Source of the DNA: Oceanobacillus neutriphilus
GTDB taxonomy: Bacteria > Bacillota > Bacilli > Bacillales > Amphibacillaceae
Assembly (NCBI RefSeq): GCF_014645515.1
Contig: NZ_BMLW01000015.1
Coordinates: forward strand, 62,001 to 126,000
DNA: 64,000 nucleotides
Direction: 5' to 3'
A model generated the notes under the pieces. That model did no database searches. It was not told where the DNA came from and worked only from the letters and a program-made list of their open reading frames with translations. Both the position numbers and the translations under genes were made by a program. The first letter of the stretch is position 1; each line of letters begins with the position of its first letter. Of the stretch, positions 1 to 8,404 are shown one piece after another.

Positions 1-315
1 TAACAATCCGTATCCCTTTACCAACTCATCGCGCTTAAAAAGATTGACGACATCTGATTTAATACCTTCTTGGTGAACAGGATATTCACTATTGATTAAA
101 AGCAGGTTTCCTTGATAGATTTGTTCTTCTGTAACCTTTATTTTTTGGATATGATCAACAGTCTCCAAATCCTCATCTTTATCATTGTTGTTTTGATCAT
201 ATTCTTGTACTTCTACATTTGGTATATCTACTTTTGGTCCAAAAAATGAACCATTATTTATGAAAATAAGATACAAACACACTAATAACAAAATAACAAT
301 TATCCATTTTTTCAT
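1..315 (-). CDS. VanY-like D-alanyl-D-alanine carboxypeptidase, N-terminal part
   Basis: The first 105 codons of a gene that runs off the left edge. The protein starts MKKWIIVILLLV, a single N-terminal membrane anchor (about residues 4-22), followed by an acidic linker and then EQIYQGNLLLINSEYPV, which resembles the start of the catalytic part of VanY-type D,D-carboxypeptidases. These remove the terminal D-Ala from peptidoglycan precursors at the outer membrane face. The zinc motifs lie outside the window, so the assignment rests on the linker-domain junction and on position: it lies downstream of a vanR/vanS-like pair, on the same strand. ATG at 315 is preceded by AGGAGG at 325-330. No vanH/A/X-type gene is visible here. 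Confidence 0.65.
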   Translation of the reverse strand, partial: MKKWIIVILLLVCLYLIFINNGSFFGPKVDIPNVEVQEYDQNNNDKDEDLETVDHIQKIKVTEEQIYQGNLLLINSEYPVHQEGIKSDVVNLFKRDELVKGYGLL

Positions 316-386
316 TTTCAGCTTCCTCCTAATTCTATCTTGCTTAAAAGAATAGCTGAAACTTCTAAAAAAAAGAGCAGGGAAAA

Positions 387-404
387 TCTTAAATTTTTCT
401 TAAA
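387..404 (-). promoter_or_regulatory. Direct-repeat box, probable OmpR-type response regulator site
   Basis: On the minus strand this reads TTTAAGAAAAATTTAAGA, two TTTAAGA half-sites at 11-bp spacing. It lies upstream of a -10-like TATTCT (349-354, minus strand) that has no good -35, the usual arrangement for an activated OmpR-family promoter. The identical 18 bases occur at 24489-24506. Binding is inferred, not shown. Confidence 0.55.
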
Positions 405-431
405 TTAAGTGTTTGAAATGATTCATCTTCA

Positions 432-1541
432 TTATTTTTCCAATGTTTCGCTTTCCTTTGGTAAACGGACCTCAAAAATCGTCTGTATTAAGCTGCTTTT
501 GGCAGTGATCGATCCATTATGCTGCTCCAGAATATTCTTCGCAATGAACAAACCAAGACCTGTGCTATCTTCTTGATTAGTTCTTGCTTTATCTCCGGTA
601 TAGAACATATCAAAGAGATGCGGCAATTCATCTGGTGGAATTATATCTCCATAATTCACAACTTGAACCACAACTTCCTTTTCATCAATAAAACTATTAA
701 TATCTACATATTGGCCATCATACCCATAACGAATGGCATTAGTCATAAGATTTTCAAACACACGTGCTATCAAATTTCCATCAGCAAAAATGGGTAAATC
801 AGTTGTACTATTTATCCGGACAATCAAATGATTCTTTTCAAACATAGGATATAATTCTTCCTTTAATTGATTAAGGAGGTCAGTTAAATTAATGGACTTT
901 TGTTCAATTGGCAACATACCATAGTTCATTCTCGTTATTTCGAATAATTCATCAATAAGTCCTTCTAAACGCTGAGATTTAGTAAAAGCAATCGTTAAAA
1001 AATGGTTGACTTGTTCTTTCGTTAACTGTTCATCCTTAAGAATTAAATCTAAATAACCTAATACGGAGGTTAGCGGTGTACGAAGATCATGAGCTAAATT
1101 TACAATTAACTGATCTTTACTTCTTTCCGAAAAATCTCCTCTTTCAATGGCCTGCTGCAATTTTTCACCAGCTAAATTAATATCTTGCGCAATATCCTTG
1201 AATTCGTCGTTTGAAAGGATTTGAACACGGTGATTAAAGTTACCATGAGAGAGATAATGAATTCCGTTTGAAATCTTATTAAAATAGGTCGAATAGCGCT
1301 TAGTGAGTAAAAAGAAAAATAATATCGAAAGCGGGATAAATATTGGTAAGAAAAAGAAAATGTCTCCAATTTCCCTGATGATTTGGCGGAAATGAGCTAA
1401 TGAACTCATATAATCAACCATAGTGTAATAAAAATATTGCAGGATTTTATAAATGATATACGTGATGATACTCGACAGAATCATACTTTGACCAAATATT
1501 ATAATCATTTTTGAACGGAAACTTCTTGGGAATTTAACCAT
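432..1541 (-). CDS. VanS-like sensor histidine kinase
   Basis: A 369-residue membrane sensor kinase. Two membrane segments (about residues 12-35 and 60-80) flank a short external loop, followed by a HAMP-like linker, the HisKA box NLAHDLRTPLTSVLGYL (phospho-acceptor near His151), and a HATPase domain with N-box and the GLGLFIAKNILEQH G-box at the C-terminus. The kinase core resembles VanS of glycopeptide-sensing systems. I chose ATG at 1541 because it overlaps the regulator's stop codon by 8 bases (translational coupling); a longer reading frame upstream lies wholly within the regulator gene. The likely output is the vanY-like gene downstream. The ligand is unknown, so resistance cannot be inferred. 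Confidence 0.85.
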   Translation of the reverse strand: MVKFPRSFRSKMIIIFGQSMILSSIITYIIYKILQYFYYTMVDYMSSLAHFRQIIREIGDIFFFLPIFIPLSILFFFLLTKRYSTYFNKISNGIHYLSHGNFNHRVQILSNDEFKDIAQDINLAGEKLQQAIERGDFSERSKDQLIVNLAHDLRTPLTSVLGYLDLILKDEQLTKEQVNHFLTIAFTKSQRLEGLIDELFEITRMNYGMLPIEQKSINLTDLLNQLKEELYPMFEKNHLIVRINSTTDLPIFADGNLIARVFENLMTNAIRYGYDGQYVDINSFIDEKEVVVQVVNYGDIIPPDELPHLFDMFYTGDKARTNQEDSTGLGLFIAKNILEQHNGSITAKSSLIQTIFEVRLPKESETLEK

Positions 1542-2229
1542 TGAATGTATACCCCACGCCCCAGACCGTTTTAATCCATTTATTTGTCCGTTTATCTTCT
1601 TTAAGCTTTTTCCGCATGGTACGGACATGGACCATAACTGTGTTATTACTCTCAAAGTACGATTCGCCCCACACCTGCTGAAAAATATTTTCTACACTGT
1701 AAACCTTCTTTGGATGGCTGGCCAGTAAATACAAAATATCAAATTCTTTTGGTGTCAGCTCAATGTTTTCATCATATAGAGTAACCGTGTGGTGATCAAG
1801 AGAAATTACTAATCCGCCAAATTCCAGGTTCGTTTTATTATCCTTTTGGGGATGATTCAGCTTTATAAAGCGTCGCAATTGTGCATTTACACGAGCCACC
1901 AATTCAATGGGGGCGAATGGTTTCGTAATATAATCATCTGCTCCAATTACAAGTCCTTGTACTTTATCAAAATCAGAAGTTTTGGCACTTAAAAAAATGA
2001 TAGGTATATTATGTTGTTCGCGAATATGACGAGTTACCTCATATCCATCCATTTCCGGCATCATAACGTCTAAAATTAGCAAATCAATCGATTGCGTCTG
2101 GACAGCATGGATTGCTTCTTGTCCATTATATGCTTTAATGACATGATAACCTTCTTTTTCTAAATGTATTGCTACCAGGTCAGCAATCTCTTCTTCATCA
2201 TCAGCTATTAAAATCGATATATGTTTCAT
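1534..2229 (-). CDS. VanR-like OmpR-family response regulator
   Basis: A 231-residue two-domain regulator. The receiver domain (about 1-120) has the acidic pocket IADDEEE, phospho-acceptor Asp54 in LLILDVMMP and the conserved Lys in ITKPF. The C-terminal winged helix (about 130-231) has the typical GVGYTF end. It precedes and overlaps the vanS-like kinase. An upstream SD (AGGAGTG) and a possible promoter (TTGGTA, 17 bp, TATATT) lie within 2240-2310 on the minus strand. Its likely target is the direct-repeat box before the vanY-like gene. Confidence 0.9.
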   Translation of the reverse strand: MKHISILIADDEEEIADLVAIHLEKEGYHVIKAYNGQEAIHAVQTQSIDLLILDVMMPEMDGYEVTRHIREQHNIPIIFLSAKTSDFDKVQGLVIGADDYITKPFAPIELVARVNAQLRRFIKLNHPQKDNKTNLEFGGLVISLDHHTVTLYDENIELTPKEFDILYLLASHPKKVYSVENIFQQVWGESYFESNNTVMVHVRTMRKKLKEDKRTNKWIKTVWGVGYTFNG

Positions 2230-2663
2230 CTATTTCACTCCTGTAAAATTATATTCACTAAATATACTCTATCCATCTAGTCTTACCAAAACTGCGGTAC
2301 TTAAATGAAAAATTCGCTGCTTTTTCACAGAAGTTAATTTAGCAAGTAAGATCTTAATTAGTGTGGCAGTTAATTAAATAATTTAGAGTTATTAAGAATT
2401 GGCTGTATGGATTAACTTTTATGAACGTTCTTAACTGTGATTTTATCAGTCTATTATACTTGTATCAATTGAGTACTCGATACATAATTGAACTAATAAA
2501 TTGAAAAATTACAGAGATAGGATGATATTGAATGGGAATTAAAAGAGGCAAGGAATTGCTTTACACCCGGACAGAGACAGGTTCTTATGTAAATACCCCA
2601 GCAACCTGATGCACTTTTTCCAGAGGATTAGAAATTATAAATACACGATGGAGGGTGAATACA
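2230..2663. other. Intergenic region with an imperfect palindrome
   Basis: The vanR-like promoter lies at the left end. At 2461-2484 an inverted pair TGTATC...GATACA surrounds the self-complementary core GAGTACTC, possibly an operator. A 25-codon frame at 2532-2609 (MGIKRGKELLYT...) has no good SD and I do not call it. No RNA gene was recognised. Confidence 0.4.
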
Positions 2664-3695
2664 TTGCTATTAAAAAATGAATACGCAAGCTTGTTTGAGG
2701 ATGTACATACTCATGTAAAAGAAAGTGCTGAAAAGCTGGGTTCCAGCGGTGGCGCTCTATTTATTATCCATAACGACAAAATCGTAACAGAGTCTTATTT
2801 TGGTAAACAATCGAATACGAAACATGCCAGGGATGTTCAAGCGGATACCCAGTTTCACATTGCATCTGTAAGAAAGACTTATATCGGCTTTGCTGCTGCT
2901 TACGCTATATACCACGGCTACTTTTCCATTGACGACCCGATTCAAAAATTTGTTGAAGATCCTTATGTATCTGCCTATGAGGGTGTAACGATTCGTCATC
3001 TATTAACCCATACACATGGACTTAACATAGCGGATGGTAAATTAGTAAGTGAATATAAACCCGGTGAATCATGGGCATACAGAGGCCCAAGTATCGAATT
3101 GTTGGCAATGGTTATCAAAAAAACAACTGGGCAATCCGTTGCTGACATTGTAAAAGAACAGGCCATTAATCCAGCCGGCTTTCAATCGACAGAATGGATT
3201 AAGATGAGCCAGCCTCATTCCAAAATTGCAGATACTATCCGGGATGCTGGTAACGTCTTCTGGACGGAGACGGATATAGTCGATGGTTCGGGAATGAATA
3301 TGTATGTGTCTGCACAAGAGCTTGCTTTGTGGGGGTATCTTCATTTAAAAGAAGGAAAATGGGGAGGGGAACAACTTATTCCCAGAGAAATCATGCAAAT
3401 GGCAACATCCATTCAGACCCCGAATCCCAATCTTCCTATTCATAAGAATGGATTTTTATGGTTTGTAAAAGACATGAACCATACCTTTAACCAAATAGGC
3501 GATAGTGTTCCAAAAGGTTCTTATCAATTACTTGGTTATACAAATGTAACACTGCTCGTCATTCCAGAGGAAAATGTAGTAGCAGTAAGAATGTTCAACC
3601 GTTATGGTTCATCTGAAGGGTACGATTATCTCAACGATGTCCGGTCTTTTGGAGATATTGTTTATAAATGTTCTATAAAGGTAAGTGAAATATAA
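2664..3695 (+). CDS. Serine beta-lactamase-like (class C/esterase fold) hydrolase
   Basis: A 343-residue protein of the beta-lactamase/transpeptidase-like superfamily (PF00144 type). The SxxK motif is ASVRK (Ser68, Lys71). The second motif region reads PGESWAYRGPSIELL, where most relatives have YSN, so that element is atypical. There is no signal peptide, so a cytoplasmic esterase or peptidase role is more likely than antibiotic hydrolysis. Start: TTG at 2664 sits 8 bases after GGAGGG (2650-2655), whereas the in-frame GTG at 2655 overlaps that SD. Monocistronic, between the vanR-like gene and a hairpin. Substrate unknown. Confidence 0.75.
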   Translation: MLLKNEYASLFEDVHTHVKESAEKLGSSGGALFIIHNDKIVTESYFGKQSNTKHARDVQADTQFHIASVRKTYIGFAAAYAIYHGYFSIDDPIQKFVEDPYVSAYEGVTIRHLLTHTHGLNIADGKLVSEYKPGESWAYRGPSIELLAMVIKKTTGQSVADIVKEQAINPAGFQSTEWIKMSQPHSKIADTIRDAGNVFWTETDIVDGSGMNMYVSAQELALWGYLHLKEGKWGGEQLIPREIMQMATSIQTPNPNLPIHKNGFLWFVKDMNHTFNQIGDSVPKGSYQLLGYTNVTLLVIPEENVVAVRMFNRYGSSEGYDYLNDVRSFGDIVYKCSIKVSEI

Positions 3696-3746
3696 TAATA
3701 GTTTATCCAATTATTAGACTAAATCACCGCTTAATATGAAGTCTAT

Positions 3747-3793
3747 TTTTCAAGACTTATAAATTTTTGGATAAAATATATAAGTCTTGAAAA
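3747..3793. terminator. Inverted repeat, possible terminator
   Basis: A perfect 15-bp inverted repeat (ttttcaagacttata / tataagtcttgaaaa) with a 17-base loop, about 50 bases after the hydrolase stop. It is AT-rich with only short T runs, so it may be a weak bidirectional terminator or a protein site. The remaining gap to 4041 shows nothing I recognise. Confidence 0.4.
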
Positions 3794-4041
3794 TTGGTAT
3801 AAATAAGAAAGGTGTATTAACTGTATTTCTTCTCGTAATGTATTGCACACGAGTATCAACCCCTCTGCTACCCTTATCAATCTAATACTTTTAGTAGAAT
3901 CAATTCAACATTTCTATCTAGTAATATGATATTGGAGCTAAGTATGTCGGAATTCACTTTCTGTTATATTTATTATTGGTCACGAATGACTTAAAAAAGA
4001 ATACAATAATCAGAACCAATATGAGTGAGGATGGATTACAT

Positions 4042-4620
4042 ATGGATAGCCATTGGAAAGAAATAATTGGTAGTTCTCTCTCAACAATTGGAACAATACA
4101 AGCCGATGTTGGCAGTACACCACAATTTCATTTCAATCAAAACCAAAGCTATCAGTGGAGGTTGATCGGAAATGTACTGCAGGCATTAGGCAGTGCCTTA
4201 TCAGCTGACGGGCAGGGTGGACCTTCTCTGGAAAGACTTGGAGATAATACTCAGGCTGCCGGTAATTCAACGGTCATTACCGGACTGCTGCTTTATGGCA
4301 CATCTGATACAGAATCAGAACAAAAAATAATTATTTCCGGAAATTGGATTCAGGCATTAGGAAGCTTTACTGCACTTGCGGATGAATTTTTTGATAGTAC
4401 AGAGGAGGGCAGGGCAGAGAATATTATTGGCAATTTGTTGCAAGGTATTGGAAATGCTCTGCAGGCCTTAAGCGGTGTTCAAGTGCTATATGGAAACAAT
4501 ATATATCAAGGACAGCTTGGAGTTGCAGGAAGCTGGATACAAACTGCCGGCTCAGTCATAGCTCTGATTGGTGAATTTCTAGAGGAGTCTGAGGAAATGC
4601 GTTTAGATATAAATGAATAA
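4042..4620 (+). CDS. Uncharacterised glycine/glutamine repeat protein
   Basis: About 192 residues built from roughly six copies of a loose unit G-N/S-x-x-Q-x-x-G-x-x-x-x-A: IGSSLSTIGTIQAD, IGNVLQALGSALSAD, LGDNTQAAGNS, SGNWIQALGSFTALAD, IGNLLQGIGNALQAL and AGSWIQTAGSVIALI. Each unit would form a short amphipathic or mildly hydrophobic helix; there is no signal peptide. It resembles uncharacterised Bacillaceae repeat proteins (DUF6944-like), but I cannot assign a function. The start is uncertain: ATG 4042 has GAGG 11 bases upstream, while ATG 4021 and TTG 3976 are in frame but lack an SD. Stands alone, with acidic ends. Confidence 0.65.
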   Translation: MDSHWKEIIGSSLSTIGTIQADVGSTPQFHFNQNQSYQWRLIGNVLQALGSALSADGQGGPSLERLGDNTQAAGNSTVITGLLLYGTSDTESEQKIIISGNWIQALGSFTALADEFFDSTEEGRAENIIGNLLQGIGNALQALSGVQVLYGNNIYQGQLGVAGSWIQTAGSVIALIGEFLEESEEMRLDINE

Positions 4621-4694
4621 GATAATAAGGTGTAGATATGAACGGAAGCATTTTGTTAAACTGTGGCTGTAGCCTTAAAAACATTTTAATAGTA

Positions 4695-4730
4695 AATAAA
4701 AACGACATCCAAGCCGGGAAAGGATGCCGT
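4695..4730 (-). terminator. Terminator of the Rrf2-family gene
   Basis: The stem is acggcatcc/ggatgtcgt on the minus strand, followed by TTTTTATTTA. It begins directly after the TAG of the Rrf2-type gene. Confidence 0.75.
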
Positions 4731-5165
4731 CTAACTTATATTTTCTTTTTCAATAATATCATTCACAATATCTTCAACTGTTACATTTCCGAGAGATTTC
4801 TCTAATGCTGTTTGAGCTGCTTCAAACACTGGTACAATGGCTGCTTGGATATTCCTTCCTACAGTGCAATCAGGATTTGGATTGTCATGCACGGAAAATA
4901 ACTCTTTTTCCTGTACAACATTTACGGCCTTATACACATCAAACAAGGTTATATCGGATAAATTCTTTGCCAGTTCAGCTCCTGCAATTCCAGGCTGGAC
5001 TTTTACTAAGCCTGCTCCTTTAAGCATCCCTATAATCTTCCTGATTACAGCAGGATTTGTATTGACGCTTCCCGCTAAAAACTCAGAAGTGCTTGTTCCA
5101 TTTTTATTTATCTCAATGAGGGCTAATATGTGAATACCTACAGAAAATCGACTGCTAATGGACAT
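4731..5165 (-). CDS. Rrf2-family transcriptional regulator (YwnA-like)
   Basis: A 144-residue winged-helix regulator. The Rrf2 signature is RFSVGIHILALIEI near the N-terminus, then a recognition region with NPAVIRKIIGMLKGAGLV. A single Cys (NPDC) is present, but not the three-Cys set of iron-sulfur Rrf2 proteins such as IscR or NsrR, so it should not carry that cluster. Divergent from a YwnB-like NAD(P)-binding protein, the same pairing as ywnA/ywnB of B. subtilis. ATG at 5165 is 8 bases from AAAGG; the in-frame GTG at 5174 overlaps that SD. Probably autoregulated through the operators at 5215-5338. Confidence 0.85.
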   Translation of the reverse strand: MSISSRFSVGIHILALIEINKNGTSTSEFLAGSVNTNPAVIRKIIGMLKGAGLVKVQPGIAGAELAKNLSDITLFDVYKAVNVVQEKELFSVHDNPNPDCTVGRNIQAAIVPVFEAAQTALEKSLGNVTVEDIVNDIIEKENIS

Positions 5166-5214
5166 GCTTCTCACCTTTCATATTATATAAATCGATGTAT
5201 CCCAATCATACACT

Positions 5215-5233
5215 TGTAACCAATGTTATTACA
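5215..5233. promoter_or_regulatory. Operator 1, TGTAA-N9-TTACA
   Basis: A 19-bp dyad TGTAA-CCAATGTTA-TTACA upstream of the Rrf2-type gene. It has the same half-sites and the same 9-bp spacer as the two sites at 5301-5338, so the three probably form the regulator's binding set. Confidence 0.7.
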
Positions 5234-5300
5234 AGCGTCTATCTGTTTTAATAGCTGTGAATAATGGGTATAGTATTAAAATATTGATAAAAATTCTAGT

Positions 5301-5338
5301 TGTAACTATGATGGTTACATGTAATTTGTTTGGTTACA
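5301..5338. promoter_or_regulatory. Operators 2 and 3, abutting TGTAA-N9-TTACA dyads
   Basis: Two 19-bp dyads, 5301-5319 (spacer CTATGATGG) and 5320-5338 (spacer TTTGTTTGG), placed end to end just upstream of the YwnB-like start. A regulator bound here would cover its promoter. Binding by the adjacent Rrf2 protein is inferred from position and repetition. Confidence 0.75.
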
Positions 5339-5366
5339 AATGATATTTCATAAAGGGGATAATAAA

Positions 5367-6005
5367 ATGAAGATTGCTATTATTGGAGCAAGTGGTAAAG
5401 CAGGGAATCTGATTTTGAAAGAAGCAGTAAGCCGCGGGCATGAAGTGACAGCTATCGTAAGAAATGCTTCAAAGCTGGGAGAGAAAAATGTTGCGGTAAT
5501 AGAGAAAAGTATATTTGATCTGACATCGGAGGATTTGAAGGAATTTGAAGTAGTTGTGAACGCCTTTGGTGCGCCTCTTGGTGAAGAGCAGCCCCATGTT
5601 GATGCTGGACATGCTTTCATTGAAGCATTAAAAGGAACAAATACCAGAGCAATTATTGTAGGTGGAGCGGGAAGCCTTTATGCAGACGAAAACCAGACAG
5701 TTACAGTAGTAGAAACTCCTGATTTTCCAGACGCATTTGTCCCGACTGCGAAAGGGCAGGGACGAAACTTACAGGAATTAAAAAATACTACTGATATTTC
5801 GTGGACATTTATCAGCCCATCTGCAGTATTTGATGCGGAAGGAAAAAGAACCGGCTCTTATCAGTCAGGAAAAGATAATCTTTTAGTTAATTCAAAAGGT
5901 GAAAGCTATATCAGCTATGCAGACTATGCTATTGCTGTATTAGATGAAATTGAAAATCCAAAGCATATTAATGAACGCTTTACAGTCGTCGGCGAAGCGG
6001 AATAA
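5367..6005 (+). CDS. NAD(P)-binding Rossmann protein (YwnB-like)
   Basis: A 212-residue atypical short-chain/NmrA-like protein. The dinucleotide loop is GASGKAG (residues 7-13) after a single beta strand, and VVNAFGAP marks strand four. It lacks a clear YxxxK pair, as in flavin-reductase-like or regulatory members such as YwnB. Start ATG 5367 has AAAGGGG upstream; the in-frame ATG 5340 lies inside the operator region. It is divergent from the Rrf2 gene and followed by a strong terminator, so it forms a single-gene unit probably derepressed under redox or electrophile stress. That trigger is inference from family behaviour. Confidence 0.82.
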   Translation: MKIAIIGASGKAGNLILKEAVSRGHEVTAIVRNASKLGEKNVAVIEKSIFDLTSEDLKEFEVVVNAFGAPLGEEQPHVDAGHAFIEALKGTNTRAIIVGGAGSLYADENQTVTVVETPDFPDAFVPTAKGQGRNLQELKNTTDISWTFISPSAVFDAEGKRTGSYQSGKDNLLVNSKGESYISYADYAIAVLDEIENPKHINERFTVVGEAE

Positions 6006-6021
6006 GTATTTGCGAATTTAT

Positions 6022-6063
6022 AAAAATAACCTCAAAGGGTAGGTGCCCTTTGAGGTTATTTTT
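6022..6063. terminator. Bidirectional terminator
   Basis: A perfect 18-bp stem (aaaaataacctcaaaggg and its complement) with a 6-base loop and T runs on both sides, between converging genes ending at 6005 and 6074. Confidence 0.92.
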
Positions 6064-6073
6064 ATAACAGCAG

Positions 6074-6925
6074 TTACGATTTATTCGGATCATCTCTTAA
6101 TATCCGGTTAATATGAATGATTAAATAAAGCTTCTCCTGCCTGGTTAAATCAATATTATATTTTTGTTTCACAAAATGCGTAATGCTTTCAATAATCTTA
6201 TTTTCCAGCTGCATCGATTGACTTAATTGGTCAAACAGTATGTCTGTATCTGTGTCTTTAAAAATTTGATTTTTTATGATTCTTTCAGCAAAAAACTTTA
6301 AATGCGTAATAAATCTTGTGTAAGAAAGACTAGCTTTATCGAAATTGGCATTTGCTTTTCTTTGAACGATTGCTTCAAGATGATCGATCAGTCTGGCAAT
6401 TTGCGCTTCTTCATTATAGGATTCTGAATTTAAACGTGCATTGACAAAATGCATTCCAATGGCAGAGGCTTCACTTTCAGGCAGCTCAATCCCCATTGTT
6501 TGATTGAGCAGGTTTACTGCGAATTTACCAACTGCATATTCCTTTGGATAGTATTTCACAACCTCAACATAGTTAAATTTTTCTCCAAGGTTTCCTTCAT
6601 GAAATCGGCGGACAACAAAGGAAATATGATCAGACAGCGATAGGTATAAATAGTCCATCACTTCCATATCATATTCTTTTGTTGCAAATTCAATGATTTC
6701 CTTCACAAGATTAAAATACGTATCATCCAGCTCACTTGCCAGCTGTATAAAGTTCTTCAAAATCGTTTTGTCTTTTAGGATAAATGTTTTCTCTATTTCA
6801 GAATCTTGAATGTTGCAGCCAATCGATTTCTTATAGCCGATTCCCTTGCCCATTAAAATGTATTCATTTCCAGAATCATTGATTGCCAATACTAAGGAAT
6901 TGTTCATCACTTTTACGATCTGCAT
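6074..6925 (-). CDS. licT: LicT/BglG-family transcription antiterminator
   Basis: A 283-residue antiterminator: an N-terminal RNA-binding CAT domain (MQIVKVMNNSLVLA, about 1-55) and two PTS regulation domains (PRD1 about 65-165, PRD2 about 175-283) with the expected His residues (for example ALSDHISF, GMHFVN, ITHFVK and LIIHINR). When not phosphorylated by the beta-glucoside EII, such proteins bind the RAT RNA and block a leader terminator; the RAT and terminator are visible at 10321-10425. ATG 6925 chosen; an in-frame GTG lies two codons upstream. It is the last gene of the operon, whereas in several relatives licT comes first. Confidence 0.9.
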   Translation of the reverse strand: MQIVKVMNNSLVLAINDSGNEYILMGKGIGYKKSIGCNIQDSEIEKTFILKDKTILKNFIQLASELDDTYFNLVKEIIEFATKEYDMEVMDYLYLSLSDHISFVVRRFHEGNLGEKFNYVEVVKYYPKEYAVGKFAVNLLNQTMGIELPESEASAIGMHFVNARLNSESYNEEAQIARLIDHLEAIVQRKANANFDKASLSYTRFITHLKFFAERIIKNQIFKDTDTDILFDQLSQSMQLENKIIESITHFVKQKYNIDLTRQEKLYLIIHINRILRDDPNKS

Positions 6926-6950
6926 GGCCACGTTCCTATTCCTTTGCTGA

Positions 6951-8354
6951 TTAATTTAATCCATTATTTTTAATAACATCCTGATACCAGTAAAAACTGT
7001 CCTTCTTAATTCGTTTTAATTCTTTGAGATCAAAATCTTCTCTGTCTATATAAACCAGACCATAGCGTTTCATGAAGCCTTGGCGGGAGCTTAGCAGGTC
7101 CATGACAGACCATGGGCAGTATCCAAACAGCTCTACACCATCTGAAATGGCGTCATTACAAGCAGCAATATGATCTTTCAAGTATTCAATACGGTAGTCA
7201 TCATGTATTTTACCATCTTCCGTTAGTTGATCGCCAGTTCCTAAGCCATTTTCTGTGATAATCATCGGTAAGCGATACTTTTCATAATAGTCATTTAGTA
7301 AAAGTCTCAAGCCTGTTGGATCTACTTGAATCCCGTAATCTGTTACTTCCAGATTTGGGTTCTTTTCAATTTTGAAGTATCCATATAAATCAAAATCAAT
7401 ATCATTTTTCTTTGTCCCGAATGGATGAGCTTCATCCACAGGAAGATAGCTGGCTACTAAAGTACGGTAATAGTTTACGGCAATATAATCCGGCTTCGAT
7501 GCCTTTAGAATTTCTTCATCCTCAGGCTTTGTTTCCGGATAAATATCACATTTCTTCAGATATTCTTTATAGTATCCCGGATACTCTCCGAAACAATACA
7601 TTTCCAAGGCATAGTTTGTTTTGAAATTATCATTCATTCTGGCTGCCCAAACATCTTCCGGACGATTCGAGCTTGGATATGTCATCGTAGAAGATACTGC
7701 TGGTCCAATTTGTACACCTGGCAGCATTTCACGGCAAGCGTTGGTAGCAAGTGCATGCGCTAAAAACATATGATAATCCATTTGTGCTCTTACTTTTTCA
7801 GCCTGTTCACTCGGTACATCATACATATTCATGCGGATATTAACACGAATCATAAGATTTTGTTCATTATGCACCTGCCAATGCTTTACGCGATCGCCGA
7901 AAGCTTCAAAGCAGGTTTTAGCAAACTTTTCAAAAGCAAAGGCACAATCACGGCTTTCCCAGCCATTGTAATTTTCAACAAGGGCAAATGGGAGGTCAAA
8001 GTGATACAGTGTTACAAATGGAATAATATCATTTTCTAATAAAAAATCAATGACATTATTATAGAAATCTATTCCCTTCTGATTTACTTCTCCGTCTCCA
8101 TCTGGAATAATTCTTGCCCAGGAGATAGAGAAACGGTAAGCTTTTAAACCGAGTTCCTTCATTAAAAGAATATCTTCTTTATAGTTATGATAGAAATCAC
8201 TGGCAACTCTGGTATCTGCTTGTACATCTGATTTTTGGAAAGCATTGTAGTCAGCTACCGTTTTGCCCTTGCCATCTTCGTCCCATGCACCTTCAACTTG
8301 AAAGGCGGAGGAGGAAGCTCCCCACCAGAAATCCTTGCTGAAATAGTTTGTCAT
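6951..8354 (-). CDS. Glycoside hydrolase family 1, 6-phospho-beta-glucosidase
   Basis: A 467-residue GH1 enzyme that splits phosphorylated aryl- or beta-glucosides such as salicin-6-P or cellobiose-6-P after PTS uptake, in the cytoplasm. The N-terminal FWWGASSSAFQVEGA motif and the nucleophile motif MIITENGLG are clear. The acid/base motif reads HNEQN where most members have NEP, retaining the catalytic Glu but with an unusual Gln after it. ATG 8354 sits 8 bases after AGGAG; the ATG two codons earlier is too close to that SD. It lies between the PTS gene (50-bp gap) and licT (25-bp gap). Confidence 0.88.
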   Translation of the reverse strand: MTNYFSKDFWWGASSSAFQVEGAWDEDGKGKTVADYNAFQKSDVQADTRVASDFYHNYKEDILLMKELGLKAYRFSISWARIIPDGDGEVNQKGIDFYNNVIDFLLENDIIPFVTLYHFDLPFALVENYNGWESRDCAFAFEKFAKTCFEAFGDRVKHWQVHNEQNLMIRVNIRMNMYDVPSEQAEKVRAQMDYHMFLAHALATNACREMLPGVQIGPAVSSTMTYPSSNRPEDVWAARMNDNFKTNYALEMYCFGEYPGYYKEYLKKCDIYPETKPEDEEILKASKPDYIAVNYYRTLVASYLPVDEAHPFGTKKNDIDFDLYGYFKIEKNPNLEVTDYGIQVDPTGLRLLLNDYYEKYRLPMIITENGLGTGDQLTEDGKIHDDYRIEYLKDHIAACNDAISDGVELFGYCPWSVMDLLSSRQGFMKRYGLVYIDREDFDLKELKRIKKDSFYWYQDVIKNNGLN

Positions 8355-8404
8355 TATCATCACTCCTATATATTTTAAATAATTATTTATCAAGCAGCTC
8401 TATC

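Noticed and set aside
519..797. 92-residue plus-strand frame inside the kinase gene
   Set aside because: Antisense to a clear histidine kinase; no SD and no recognisable protein.
2532..2609. 25-codon frame upstream of the serine hydrolase, and a possible riboswitch there
   Set aside because: No SD for the frame; the CCAGCAACCTG stretch recalls an S-box, but the rest of the aptamer is absent.
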